Virus record (IMG/VR): IMGVR_UViG_3300038301_000339
Coordinates: 1 to 21,420 of that record
Strand: one strand, 5' to 3'
Length of the DNA: 21,420 bases
Source: a virus
Part shown: in pieces, positions 1 through 6,541 of the stretch
Numbering within the stretch: the first letter of the stretch is position 1
Layout of the letters: each line of letters opens with the position of its first letter
Notes under the pieces: generated by a model
What the model was told of the DNA's origin: nothing
What the model saw: the letters and a program-made list of their open reading frames with translations, nothing else
Databases searched by the model: none
Position numbers and translations under genes: made by a program

Positions 1-167
1 TGACCCCGTATGAGTGGATGATTCGAGGTTGGTTCACCAGCATCATCACTGAACTGGTCAGTTCCAATCCAAAAGTAGTTGAGCACCGACTGTCCAAAGC
101 GGCTCTGTACCGGGTTAAACCTTACGAGCTTTACGGAGACTACTGGCAGGAAAGCGAGGCGATATGA
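1..167 (+). CDS. 3' end of an unrecognised gene (partial)
   Basis: An open frame enters from the left edge (first full codon at 3) and ends at TGA 165-167, giving about 54 residues that begin TPYEWMIRGW and end YWQESEAI. The stop overlaps the ATG of the next gene (ATGA), the tight coupling used throughout this window, which supports it as a real gene end. The tail is aromatic-rich (several Trp and Tyr) and mixed in charge. No domain is recognisable from this fragment and no function is proposed. Confidence 0.6.
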   Translation, partial: TPYEWMIRGWFTSIITELVSSNPKVVEHRLSKAALYRVKPYELYGDYWQESEAI

Positions 168-412
168 GTTTGACAAACGATCTGATCGTCACCCTCACTA
201 TTAGGATTTCTAATGCTGGTAGGGCGGAGGGGGATCAAGCTGTGGAGGATATGATTACAACTCTCCAGAAATTTGAAACGGAGGGCATGGAGGTCACCAT
301 CAATGATCTCAGACCCTCCTTTAACACCCCTGTGAGCGGCGATCAGACGGTCTCTAAGCCTGAAGATGATCCGATTACTTACATGGACGTAGACGCCATT
401 TTTGACGACTAA
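164..412 (+). CDS. Small acidic hypothetical protein (82 aa)
   Basis: This gene starts at the ATG that overlaps the preceding stop, with AGGAAAGCGAGG upstream as a possible ribosome site. The protein is 82 residues. An N-terminal part reads like beta strand then helix (LIVTLTIRIS, then AVEDMITTLQKF), followed by a polar linker and a strongly acidic C-terminus (DVDAIFDD). There is no cysteine, membrane segment or signal peptide. It could be a small adaptor or anti-host protein, but nothing in the sequence decides this. The coupling to the upstream gene is the main reason to accept it. Confidence 0.6.
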   Translation: MSLTNDLIVTLTIRISNAGRAEGDQAVEDMITTLQKFETEGMEVTINDLRPSFNTPVSGDQTVSKPEDDPITYMDVDAIFDD

Positions 413-467
413 CTGTCCAATCCTATAGACCTCTCAAATTCAGCCGTACTCTACAAAAGGATCTCTA

Positions 468-1325
468 GTGAATCTACCCCCTAAACTCTACCACGGAACT
501 TCTCTCAAAGCTGCCCAAACGATTCTACAAGAAGGGCTTATGCCCCGAGGCAATCGAGAGAACCGCTGGGGAAAGTCTGACGTTAGAATGACACATCAGG
601 ACATACTAGACACGGAGCTACCTAGTCGGGATGACTGTGTGTATCTAACAGAAGCCTACGCACCATATTATGCTTCATCCGCTTCGGCGGAAGCGGAGCC
701 CTGGGCTATTCTGGAGGTGGATCTCAAGTACCTAGACCCTCTTCGGTTTTTACCAGATGAGGATGCTATCGAGCAAGGCACCCGAGGTCTTTTAGGCGCT
801 CAGTTAGTAGACTTGGAATTAGTGGACTCTGAGCAAGATGCCAAGGGTATGCTCGGCTGGGAAGAAAATCTAGAGAGTCTATGTCATAGGACAAAGTACT
901 TCCGTGAAAGGCTTCACACATACCCCCATCTGACGAATGAATCACTTAGGTTGCTAGGCAACGTAAGTTATCAGGGATCGGTTCCTGTGGATGCGATCTC
1001 AAGAGTCTCGTTCTTCGACTCTGAGAAGAATCCAGTGGTGGCTTTGTCTTGTCTAGATGCTCAAATATCTACGTTGAATTATCAACTGTGTGGCGCGAAA
1101 TATCGTGCCATTACAAAATGGTTCTTCGGTGACAACTACGACTGGGCGGAACACGCCATTTCTCCTTTGCCTGGAGCGAGGGCAAACAAAGAAATGTTTG
1201 AGATGCTAAATCCAGGGAGGAAGTGTCACGAAGGTTATCTTCAGGAAATAGCCTCTCCTTGGATCCACCCGGCTCCGAGTCTACAAATTATCGGCGCATC
1301 ATGGGAGCATGTGCTGTCGAGCTAA
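468..1325 (+). CDS. ADP-ribosyltransferase-fold protein (PARP/Tpt1/DarT-like)
   Basis: This is a 285-residue protein starting at GTG 468, with AAAGGA about 7 nt upstream. The N-terminus carries the layout of the H-Y-E class of ADP-ribosyltransferase folds. KLYHGTS has His9 in the usual NAD-binding position, a helix with ILQEGL follows (residues 19-24), then CVYLTEAYAPYYAS (57-70) as the second conserved strand and helix, then an acidic stretch around E98-E102 that could hold the third motif. A later segment, LGNVSYQGSVP with ISRVSFFD, resembles the closing strand of phage members of this group. Such enzymes use NAD+ to modify proteins or nucleic acids, or to remove 2'-phosphates from RNA; the substrate cannot be told here. 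It sits outside the replication operon, which fits an accessory or host-takeover role. The fold call is moderately safe, the reaction is not. Confidence 0.6.
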   Translation: MNLPPKLYHGTSLKAAQTILQEGLMPRGNRENRWGKSDVRMTHQDILDTELPSRDDCVYLTEAYAPYYASSASAEAEPWAILEVDLKYLDPLRFLPDEDAIEQGTRGLLGAQLVDLELVDSEQDAKGMLGWEENLESLCHRTKYFRERLHTYPHLTNESLRLLGNVSYQGSVPVDAISRVSFFDSEKNPVVALSCLDAQISTLNYQLCGAKYRAITKWFFGDNYDWAEHAISPLPGARANKEMFEMLNPGRKCHEGYLQEIASPWIHPAPSLQIIGASWEHVLSS

Positions 1326-1355
1326 TCAATTATAACTATACAAAGGAAACTTAAA

Positions 1356-1640
1356 ATGCCTAAACCCTTCAATCGAAACTACGGTGGAATAAACCCTCAC
1401 GAAATAGCTGACGTAGGTCGTCCCGTAATCGCAGGTGAGCTATGCGATCAAGAATGCCCCAACTGCGGCTGTAGTAAGCTGTTCACAATCCGAATCAAGC
1501 TGGACGCGAAGAACGATCCCAAAGGACAGATGATCTCTTCTATGACGGGGACTGCTGACCTGATGGGAACTTACCTGGGATGTGCAGCATGTCCGTGGGC
1601 ATCTCAGATGGGCATAGTGGCAGCACCTCCGACCCTTTAA
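1356..1640 (+). CDS. Small zinc-ribbon-like protein (94 aa)
   Basis: The gene starts at ATG 1356 with AAAGGA about 11 nt upstream. Cysteines group as CDQECPNCGC (about residues 30-39) and GCAACPW (about 75-81), two CxxC-like knuckles about 40 residues apart, as in zinc ribbons. The segment between has basic and hydrophobic stretches (FTIRIKL) and a flexible SSMTGTADLMG part. Zinc ribbons of this size in phages may bind DNA, RNA or RNA polymerase; nothing here chooses between them. It is the last gene before a long noncoding region. Confidence 0.6.
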   Translation: MPKPFNRNYGGINPHEIADVGRPVIAGELCDQECPNCGCSKLFTIRIKLDAKNDPKGQMISSMTGTADLMGTYLGCAACPWASQMGIVAAPPTL

Positions 1641-1713
1641 AGGTAGTAAAGGATGTGGTCATAACCGAAACTACTTTGGTAAAGGACGAAACTATTTACC
1701 CCTATCTTGACCA

Positions 1714-1905
1714 CTAAGCTATACAAAGGGGGTCAAGGGGGTCAAGCGTAAAAAACGTCTGTCCCGCAAGTACTTACATACAAGTTACACTGAATCTTGA
1801 CCCCCCATCCGATTTTTCCATACCTTCTATGGAATGCTCTAAGTAGTTAACATTCTTTAATCCAACTCACATAACATATACAAGTATCTCGCCTAAGCTA
1901 TACAA
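1714..1905 (+). repeat. Direct repeat CTAAGCTATACAA (two copies)
   Basis: Exact 13-bp copies lie at 1714-1726 and 1893-1905. The shorter core TATACAA also occurs near 1877 and 2032, and CTATACAAAGG stands just before the zinc-ribbon gene at about 1335. The core could be a -10-like promoter box or a regulator site. The second copy runs into the palindrome at 1901-1912. Confidence 0.4.
1816..1834. repeat. Inverted repeat TTCCATA-5nt-TATGGAA
   Basis: A perfect 7-bp inverted repeat with a 5-nt loop inside the gene-free region. There is no T-run after it, so it is not a clear terminator. It may be an operator or a cruciform. Confidence 0.4.
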
Positions 1906-1912
1906 TATTGTA
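1901..1912. repeat. Perfect 12-bp palindrome TACAATATTGTA
   Basis: A self-complementary AT-rich 12-mer overlapping the second CTAAGCTATACAA copy, followed by another inverted repeat (GTAAAC-6nt-GTTTAC at 1925-1942). A dimeric DNA-binding protein would fit such a site. Confidence 0.4.
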
Positions 1913-1958
1913 CTTATGTAATAGGTAAACCGCTGAGTTTACTACAGAAAGATTTTGA

Positions 1959-1980
1959 CCCCCTGACCAAAAACAGGGGG
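1959..1980. repeat. Hairpin CCCCCTG-8nt-CAGGGGG
   Basis: A perfect 7-bp, GC-rich inverted repeat with the A-rich loop ACCAAAAA. It shares bases 1977-1980 with the next hairpin, so the two structures compete. It also overlaps one TTGACCCCC copy. Confidence 0.5.
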
Positions 1981-2014
1981 GCATCTTGACCCCCTTGCTG
2001 GTCAAGATGCCTCC
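1977..2014. repeat. Hairpin with arms GCATCTTGAC / GTCAAGATGC
   Basis: A 10-bp perfect inverted repeat (1981-1990 and 2001-2010) with a 10-nt loop. It extends outward by one G-C pair, one G-T wobble and two more G-C pairs. The left arm and loop contain a TTGACCCCC copy. No T-run follows, so an ordinary intrinsic terminator is unlikely. Confidence 0.55.
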
Positions 2015-2180
2015 AAGTAGAAAAACTCTTATATACAATCGAAACTAGCTGAAACGAAGTGTTTCTGTTTTAGAGCGTAATTTGTAAACAGTTTTGTACA
2101 AAGTAGTTACAGGAAGAAAAGATTTGAAAAAAACAGTAAAACTTCTTGTCTACTTGGGAGATGTGTTCTACAACCTCAGT

Positions 2181-2208
2181 CAGGTAAGGCGTTGTTTGAC
2201 TTTACCTG
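2181..2208. promoter_or_regulatory. Inverted repeat CAGGTAA-14nt-TTACCTG upstream of the RHH-like gene
   Basis: Perfect 7-bp arms (2181-2187 and 2202-2208) lie 24 nt before the start of a ribbon-helix-helix-like protein. Such proteins often repress their own gene by binding inverted or direct repeats at the promoter, so this is a plausible autoregulatory operator. There is no direct evidence of binding. Confidence 0.3.
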
Positions 2209-2231
2209 GAACCACCCTCAAGGAGAATCGC

Positions 2232-2540
2232 ATGGACAGCAATGCTTTAAACTTATTAAAGAAGCGCGTTGACGCGCCAGCTACTTCCACCCCTACCCCT
2301 GTAGAGTCTACGGAGAACACTGAATTCTTAGGGATTCATTGTCCTACTAGCATGAAACAGTCTTTGCAAATGTACGCAGGAATCGAGCGCATTACCCTCA
2401 GTCAGTTTGTACGTGAGGTACTCCAAATGGAACTCATGCGCCTTGCTAGGGGCGAGACATCTTCTAGAGAGCAGCTTATGCGAGAGCGTCGCGCTGCTAT
2501 GGCACACCAAGTAACGGCGAAAGCGAACATATTAGACTAA
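2232..2540 (+). CDS. Ribbon-helix-helix-like DNA-binding protein (102 aa)
   Basis: I set the start at ATG 2232, which has AAGGAG 6 nt upstream. A longer TTG frame from 2094 lacks a ribosome site. Residues 1-35 are a polar, Thr/Pro-rich arm. From about 37 to 68 the order beta strand (FLGIHCPTS), helix (MKQSLQMYAG), turn and helix (LSQFVREVLQME) matches the Arc/MetJ/CopG ribbon-helix-helix layout. The C-terminus is a basic helix (REQLMRERRAAM). Such proteins act as dimers and repress transcription or bind plasmid origins. Lying between the repeat-rich region and the primase-helicase gene, it is a candidate for the protein that reads the 9-mers or controls the replication operon; that link is inference. 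Confidence 0.6.
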   Translation: MDSNALNLLKKRVDAPATSTPTPVESTENTEFLGIHCPTSMKQSLQMYAGIERITLSQFVREVLQMELMRLARGETSSREQLMRERRAAMAHQVTAKANILD

Positions 2541-2551
2541 GGTAGGTGATT

Positions 2552-5089
2552 ATGAATCCAACGATTCTTCCAAACTACTATTTGGATGGATTCAACGGCA
2601 CCAACCTTCACGAGTTAGTTGACAAGGGACACGTAGGTGGAAGCGATCTTTCGTTTGAAGAAGCACTAGAGAAAGATCACTCACCTTTAGCACCACATTT
2701 CGTTCAGTACGCGCTTGTTCACGAGGACGGGACTCAGCTTCCTGTTTGCCCCCGGTTGAACATGGACTGCCTGTCATATTTTGACGGGGAAGACAGCGTT
2801 GTAGATGTGCGTATGGCGTATGTAATGGTGGACATGGACCTTGACGGACATCGGGAATGGAATGACGGTGAATTCGATAGATGGTATTTCAAAACTGTCT
2901 CCGCGTACCCCCTCCTCGACCAAGGAGTCGTGTATAGCTCCCCTCATGGATGTAAGGTAGTCTGGCGTTTATCTGACCCTTTGATACCTACTAACGATGG
3001 TTGGGATGAGTTCTACCGACATTTTTGCGATAAGTTGACTGGCTTCGGTCCATCTGGGGAAGGCATCGATATTCAGCGCAGTCCATGGGTAAGCACTTTC
3101 CGAGTCCCGCGAGGCGAAGACTACTGTGCTCCTTCCGTCATGTATGGGACTAAATACAAAGAGGGGCTTATCTTAACGGATTCTCAGGTAAATATTGTTT
3201 TAGGGGTAGAGCAAATAGTTAGTTCCGCTATTGCTCTTAATCAGGTATCCGCTGGAGGTAGCTCGGTTGCTGTCGCCAAAGCCACTATACCCACAACTAA
3301 TGTCCTAAAACTAAAGACTGCGTTGACTGTTGCGAGAGAGCTTCAAGAAAAAGCGGTGGAGGAATTCAAGTCGTTGCCTTTGTACCAATGGTGCGTCAAT
3401 AACGCATCTCTTATCGGCTACAAGACATGGTGGTACATGGGGACGAACATCTACGCCGTCACTAAAGGAGGAGATCGTGGCAGAACGCTTTGGCACGATT
3501 TCAGTCAGCTTGACTCTGGTCGCTATAATCCACAGGAGTGCGACCGACAGTTCGATGAGATGACGCGATATTTCGGGCGAGGTAAGGGTCCCGTAACCTA
3601 CAAGCGATTCCGAGATCAAATAGGCGAACAAAAATGGGCGCTTGTTTTCAACAATGCTGGACCGTCGCCCTCAAGTAGTCCCGCAGGGAGGGCAAACAAG
3701 AATTCTAGGCGTCGTTTACCTGCCTTAGTGCAGCAGAGTAAGGATGCTGAAGAAGGTCCGATGCCTCCTGACAAGGTATTCCAAATACTAGCTAAGAAAC
3801 AGATAGGACCTAAAGACTCTAAAGAGACAATAGTTAACAAAGGCAGGATAGATAATCTTGAGACCATTCTGAGGGTAGATGAACATTTCCACAGTAGGCT
3901 CAGATGTGACCTGCTAGGAGCTATAGATAGATGGGACCACCCTACCCAGGGGGAGAAGACCGCTAACGACCCTGACTGTTTCACTGATGCTCGTAGCTAC
4001 ATTTCCAAACACTACTCGGTCGATTTTGGGGATTTAGAGACGAGGAAATGGTTTACGGCGGCGTCCTTCAAATCAGCTTACCACCCAGTACAGGATTATT
4101 TGTACAGCCTCACTTGGGACGGCGTGGACAGGATTTCGGATCTTATAGAGTGTCTGTCGTGCGAAGTCACAGAATACACCCGACTTATCGCCCGCAAATG
4201 GCTGATAAGTGCGGTTGTTAGACCCCTTCAACTACAGACGGCAAATGTCAGAGACTATGCTTACTTGGACGATGGTAGGCGCAAGCCTATGAAGGTAGAC
4301 AATACGTTAGTCCTTATGGGGGAGCAGGGCAGTGGTGACTGGGGAGGTAAGACCGCATTCTTTGAAACAATGTCAGTTAAACCTGATTGGTATACGGACT
4401 TTCTTCCGAGCATCACCAAGAATCGCAAAGACGCTGCTCTTACTGTTTTAGATAGTTGGATCGTAGAGATGGGGGAAGTGGACGACTATAAATCTAAGAA
4501 TGATGAAGGGACTATGAAGAGGTTCCTAAGCTCGACGAGAGAGAAGTTCCGTAGACCTTATGACACAGGAAATAAATCCTGGTGGCGTGGATGTGTGTTC
4601 GTAGGCACTACCAACAAAAAACAATTCTTGAACGACCCTACAGGGGATAGGCGCTACTGGGTATTACCCGTAGGGCAGACGGTAGATGTACCTAGAATTC
4701 AAGCAATTCGAGATCAACTATGGGCGCAGGCAGTCTATCTGTTCGAGAGTGGGGAAGTCTGGTGGCTAATGGGAGCGGAGCGAGAACTACAAGAGCGCAT
4801 GAATGCAGAGTTCCGATGTCTAGACGCCACTGAAGAGTATATCAGGGAGTGGGTCGCTAGTAAGAACCCTCAATACTTGGACGCCGATGGCAAGTTTGGA
4901 CCTAAAAACGCTGTATATTCTGGAGGCATAACTCCCCTAGAAATAGCGCAGGGCGCATTAGGCAAGCTCTTAGGCGACGCAAACAATGCGGACCTACAAA
5001 GAATCGGCATGACCATGCACAATTTAGGGTACAAGAAAGTGCGAAAGACTGTTGACGGAATAGCGAAGAAGTTTTACATTAAGACCTGA
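2552..5089 (+). CDS. Fused PrimPol primase and VirE-type P-loop helicase
   Basis: An 845-residue protein. I chose ATG 2552, with AAGGTAGG upstream; GTG 2546 is an alternative. The N-terminal half fits an archaeo-eukaryotic primase/PrimPol core: DMDLD (D94, D96), SSPHG (129-133, with H132) and GIDIQRS (D173), followed by STFRVPRG. The C-terminal half (about 520-800) matches the virulence-associated protein E family (PF05272), related to phage superfamily 3-type replicative helicases. It has an altered P-loop (590-601), an acidic Walker B region with E639 and E642, FVGTTN as sensor, and GDRRYW (698-703) with the arginine finger. It probably melts and primes the origin. The P-loop reads GEQGSGDWGGKT, three residues longer than the usual GxxGxGK[ST]. 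It heads the replication operon and is followed with 1 nt spacing by the nuclease. Confidence 0.85.
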   Translation: MNPTILPNYYLDGFNGTNLHELVDKGHVGGSDLSFEEALEKDHSPLAPHFVQYALVHEDGTQLPVCPRLNMDCLSYFDGEDSVVDVRMAYVMVDMDLDGHREWNDGEFDRWYFKTVSAYPLLDQGVVYSSPHGCKVVWRLSDPLIPTNDGWDEFYRHFCDKLTGFGPSGEGIDIQRSPWVSTFRVPRGEDYCAPSVMYGTKYKEGLILTDSQVNIVLGVEQIVSSAIALNQVSAGGSSVAVAKATIPTTNVLKLKTALTVARELQEKAVEEFKSLPLYQWCVNNASLIGYKTWWYMGTNIYAVTKGGDRGRTLWHDFSQLDSGRYNPQECDRQFDEMTRYFGRGKGPVTYKRFRDQIGEQKWALVFNNAGPSPSSSPAGRANKNSRRRLPALVQQSKDAEEGPMPPDKVFQILAKKQIGPKDSKETIVNKGRIDNLETILRVDEHFHSRLRCDLLGAIDRWDHPTQGEKTANDPDCFTDARSYISKHYSVDFGDLETRKWFTAASFKSAYHPVQDYLYSLTWDGVDRISDLIECLSCEVTEYTRLIARKWLISAVVRPLQLQTANVRDYAYLDDGRRKPMKVDNTLVLMGEQGSGDWGGKTAFFETMSVKPDWYTDFLPSITKNRKDAALTVLDSWIVEMGEVDDYKSKNDEGTMKRFLSSTREKFRRPYDTGNKSWWRGCVFVGTTNKKQFLNDPTGDRRYWVLPVGQTVDVPRIQAIRDQLWAQAVYLFESGEVWWLMGAERELQERMNAEFRCLDATEEYIREWVASKNPQYLDADGKFGPKNAVYSGGITPLEIAQGALGKLLGDANNADLQRIGMTMHNLGYKKVRKTVDGIAKKFYIKT

Positions 5090-5090
5090 A

Positions 5091-6314
5091 ATGAGAAAGA
5101 CTGAAACCAACATGCGAAGACCCTTAACCCACGTTAGCGCGTCTCAAGTACAGTTATTTAGAGATTGCCCACGTAAATGGTACACTACTTACGTGCTGGG
5201 GCACTTTCAGCCGTCCACTCCCAGCCAGGAGTTAGGTACTGCTATCCATACGGTAGCAGAGAACTATCTACAGCATGGAATTGAGCCGCCTGAGTCCAAG
5301 CCCGGAGATATATTCAAACTAGGGCTCCCTTACTTACCTGCGCCAGGTACAGGCGTAGTGGAGGGCTCCATTTTGATGGAGGACGGGAAAGTCCCAGTAA
5401 AAGGGTTTGTTGACTTCCTGTATCATGCGGATGACGGAACCCCGATTATTCTAGACCATAAAACTACGAGTTCAAAGCGATGGATGAAGGCTCCTCACGA
5501 GTTAGCTTTGAACATCCAGATGAACACCTACGCCAGATGGTATTTAACCCAGCACCCAGATACGGAACGCATCATTTTGCGTCACTTGTATTACGGAACT
5601 CGAAGCAAGTTCAGCGAACTGGTCGAAGTATCCGTAAAAGCGGAGTCGGTTTATTCTATCTGGAATGACATTGAAGCCACCATTTCTCAAATGATTGAGG
5701 CGCACGCAAAGGGAGAGAAAGAAGCGGTCCAGCGCATTTCCTCGTGTAGTGCGTATGGAGGGTGTCCCTTTCAAAACCGATGCTGGACCAAGGAGAAAAT
5801 AACCATGCCTCGACTCATTGACCAGATTTTGTCTGGACAGACCCCTAAGCCTAAGAAAGCCAAGCCGGATACGAATCTACAATCCGTAAATCCTCCTGAC
5901 GAGGAGGTAATGCCGATTGTTCCAGATGATTTGCCTGAAGCACTTCCGGCGACAAAAGCCACTTCTTCGGTGAGACTTATTCCTACGAAATATCCAGAAA
6001 TGGGCAAGCCGCCTAAGATTCTTTTTATCAAGTGTCTTCCGTCAAAGGACTATTCCAAGCGTTTTGGTGAGCCCAAACATTACTCTGACATCATCAAAGA
6101 TTACGCAGCGGACATTTGCGAAGCATACGATGTACCTCACCTGAGTATGGCGGGTAGTTATGGGGATGGATATAAGCAACTTGCTGCTAAAGTGGCTCAG
6201 AATGGTTGGGGCGACACCTCCTGCATTTATATTAACCCCATGCGTTCTAAGGGATGCGACCACGTATTAGATGTACTTGTCGCTTTAGCGGACATCGTTG
6301 TGGAAGGTACATAA
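5091..6314 (+). CDS. Cas4/AddB-like PD-(D/E)XK nuclease with extra C-terminal domain
   Basis: A 407-residue protein; start ATG 5091, with ATG 5112 possible. The RecB/Cas4-type nuclease fold (PDDEXK_1) is clear: SASQVQLFRDCPRKW, GTAIH (H53), D108 in GFVDF and D122/K124 in ILDHKTT, then a QMNTYARWYL helix. C26, C219, C225 and C231 (CxxxxxCxxxxxC) are spaced like the four ligands of the 4Fe-4S cluster in Cas4 and AddB. It should cut DNA ends or single strands, for example in recombination or genome processing. After residue 250 comes a Pro-rich linker and a separate domain of about 110 residues (from ILFIKCLPSKDY), seemingly alpha/beta, which I cannot name. With no Cas1, Cas2 or repeat array nearby, a CRISPR role is unlikely. 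Confidence 0.8.
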   Translation: MRKTETNMRRPLTHVSASQVQLFRDCPRKWYTTYVLGHFQPSTPSQELGTAIHTVAENYLQHGIEPPESKPGDIFKLGLPYLPAPGTGVVEGSILMEDGKVPVKGFVDFLYHADDGTPIILDHKTTSSKRWMKAPHELALNIQMNTYARWYLTQHPDTERIILRHLYYGTRSKFSELVEVSVKAESVYSIWNDIEATISQMIEAHAKGEKEAVQRISSCSAYGGCPFQNRCWTKEKITMPRLIDQILSGQTPKPKKAKPDTNLQSVNPPDEEVMPIVPDDLPEALPATKATSSVRLIPTKYPEMGKPPKILFIKCLPSKDYSKRFGEPKHYSDIIKDYAADICEAYDVPHLSMAGSYGDGYKQLAAKVAQNGWGDTSCIYINPMRSKGCDHVLDVLVALADIVVEGT

Positions 6315-6541
6315 TGAAGGTTACTCCTGAGAAGTTTGTGACAATTTGGATGACATCTGAATCTCGCGAAGAAGTCGCGAAACGCACGGGGCTTACGTTG
6401 AAAACCGTCATTAGGTACGGCTGGACTTATAGATCCAACGGAGTTGCTTTAAAGAAGTTGGCTGAAGAGAGGAAAGGAGCTAACTGGGACCAACTCAGTA
6501 CGTTGTGTGACAGTCTCCACCCTATTAAAGAGCATGTTTAA
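6314..6541 (+). CDS. Small helix-turn-helix protein (75 aa)
   Basis: The start is ATG 6314, overlapping the previous TAA (TAATG) with GGAAGG 8 nt upstream; the longer frame from 6254 lies inside the preceding gene. The text FVTIWMTSESREEVAKRTGLTLKTVIRYGWTYRSNGVALKK is not shown whole by one motif, but SREEVAKRTGLTLKTVIRY is a standard helix-turn-helix, and the RSNGVALKK turn after it is common in small phage HTH proteins. It overlaps the helicase gene in the same TAATG manner, so all three genes are translated together. It may be a DNA-binding adaptor for the replication proteins or a regulator. Confidence 0.65.
   Translation: MKVTPEKFVTIWMTSESREEVAKRTGLTLKTVIRYGWTYRSNGVALKKLAEERKGANWDQLSTLCDSLHPIKEHV

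Larger units (their letters stand above)
1728..1994. repeat. Iteron-like 9-mer GGGGGTCAA / TTGACCCCC, five copies
   Basis: Exact GGGGGTCAA occurs in tandem at 1728-1736 and 1737-1745. Its reverse complement TTGACCCCC occurs at 1797-1805, 1955-1963 and 1986-1994. A truncated TTGACC lies at 1707-1712. Five exact 9-mers in 267 bp is far more than chance. The mixed orientation and the position upstream of replication genes suggest binding sites for a replication initiator or regulator. Confidence 0.65.
1641..2231 (+). other. Gene-free region rich in repeats: candidate origin or control region
   Basis: About 590 bp without a credible gene. A TTG-started frame from 2094 runs into the next gene but has no ribosome site, and a strong one exists downstream at 2220. 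The stretch is AT-rich with embedded G- and C-runs. It contains five exact copies of a 9-mer in both orientations, two overlapping hairpins (1959-1980 and 1977-2014), further inverted repeats at 1816-1834, 1925-1942, 2051-2065 and 2181-2208, and palindromes at 1901-1912 and 2093-2102. It directly precedes the DNA-binding and primase-helicase genes, as phage and plasmid origins often do. It could equally be a multi-operator promoter region. Confidence 0.5.

Noticed and set aside
1959-2014. Intrinsic terminator after the zinc-ribbon gene
   Set aside because: The hairpins are good but neither is followed by a T-run on the + strand, and they lie more than 300 bp after the stop.
2094-2231. N-terminal extension of the RHH-like gene from TTG 2094
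   Set aside because: No ribosome site precedes TTG 2094, the segment overlaps a palindrome and an inverted repeat, and ATG 2232 has a strong AAGGAG site.
6254-6313. Longer start for the HTH gene at 6254
   Set aside because: It would overlap the nuclease gene by 61 bp; the TAATG start at 6314 has a ribosome site and matches the coupling style of the neighbours.
5091-6314. Cas4 of a CRISPR adaptation module
   Set aside because: No Cas1, Cas2, effector or repeat-spacer array is in the window. The neighbours are replication genes, as for many phage Cas4-like nucleases.
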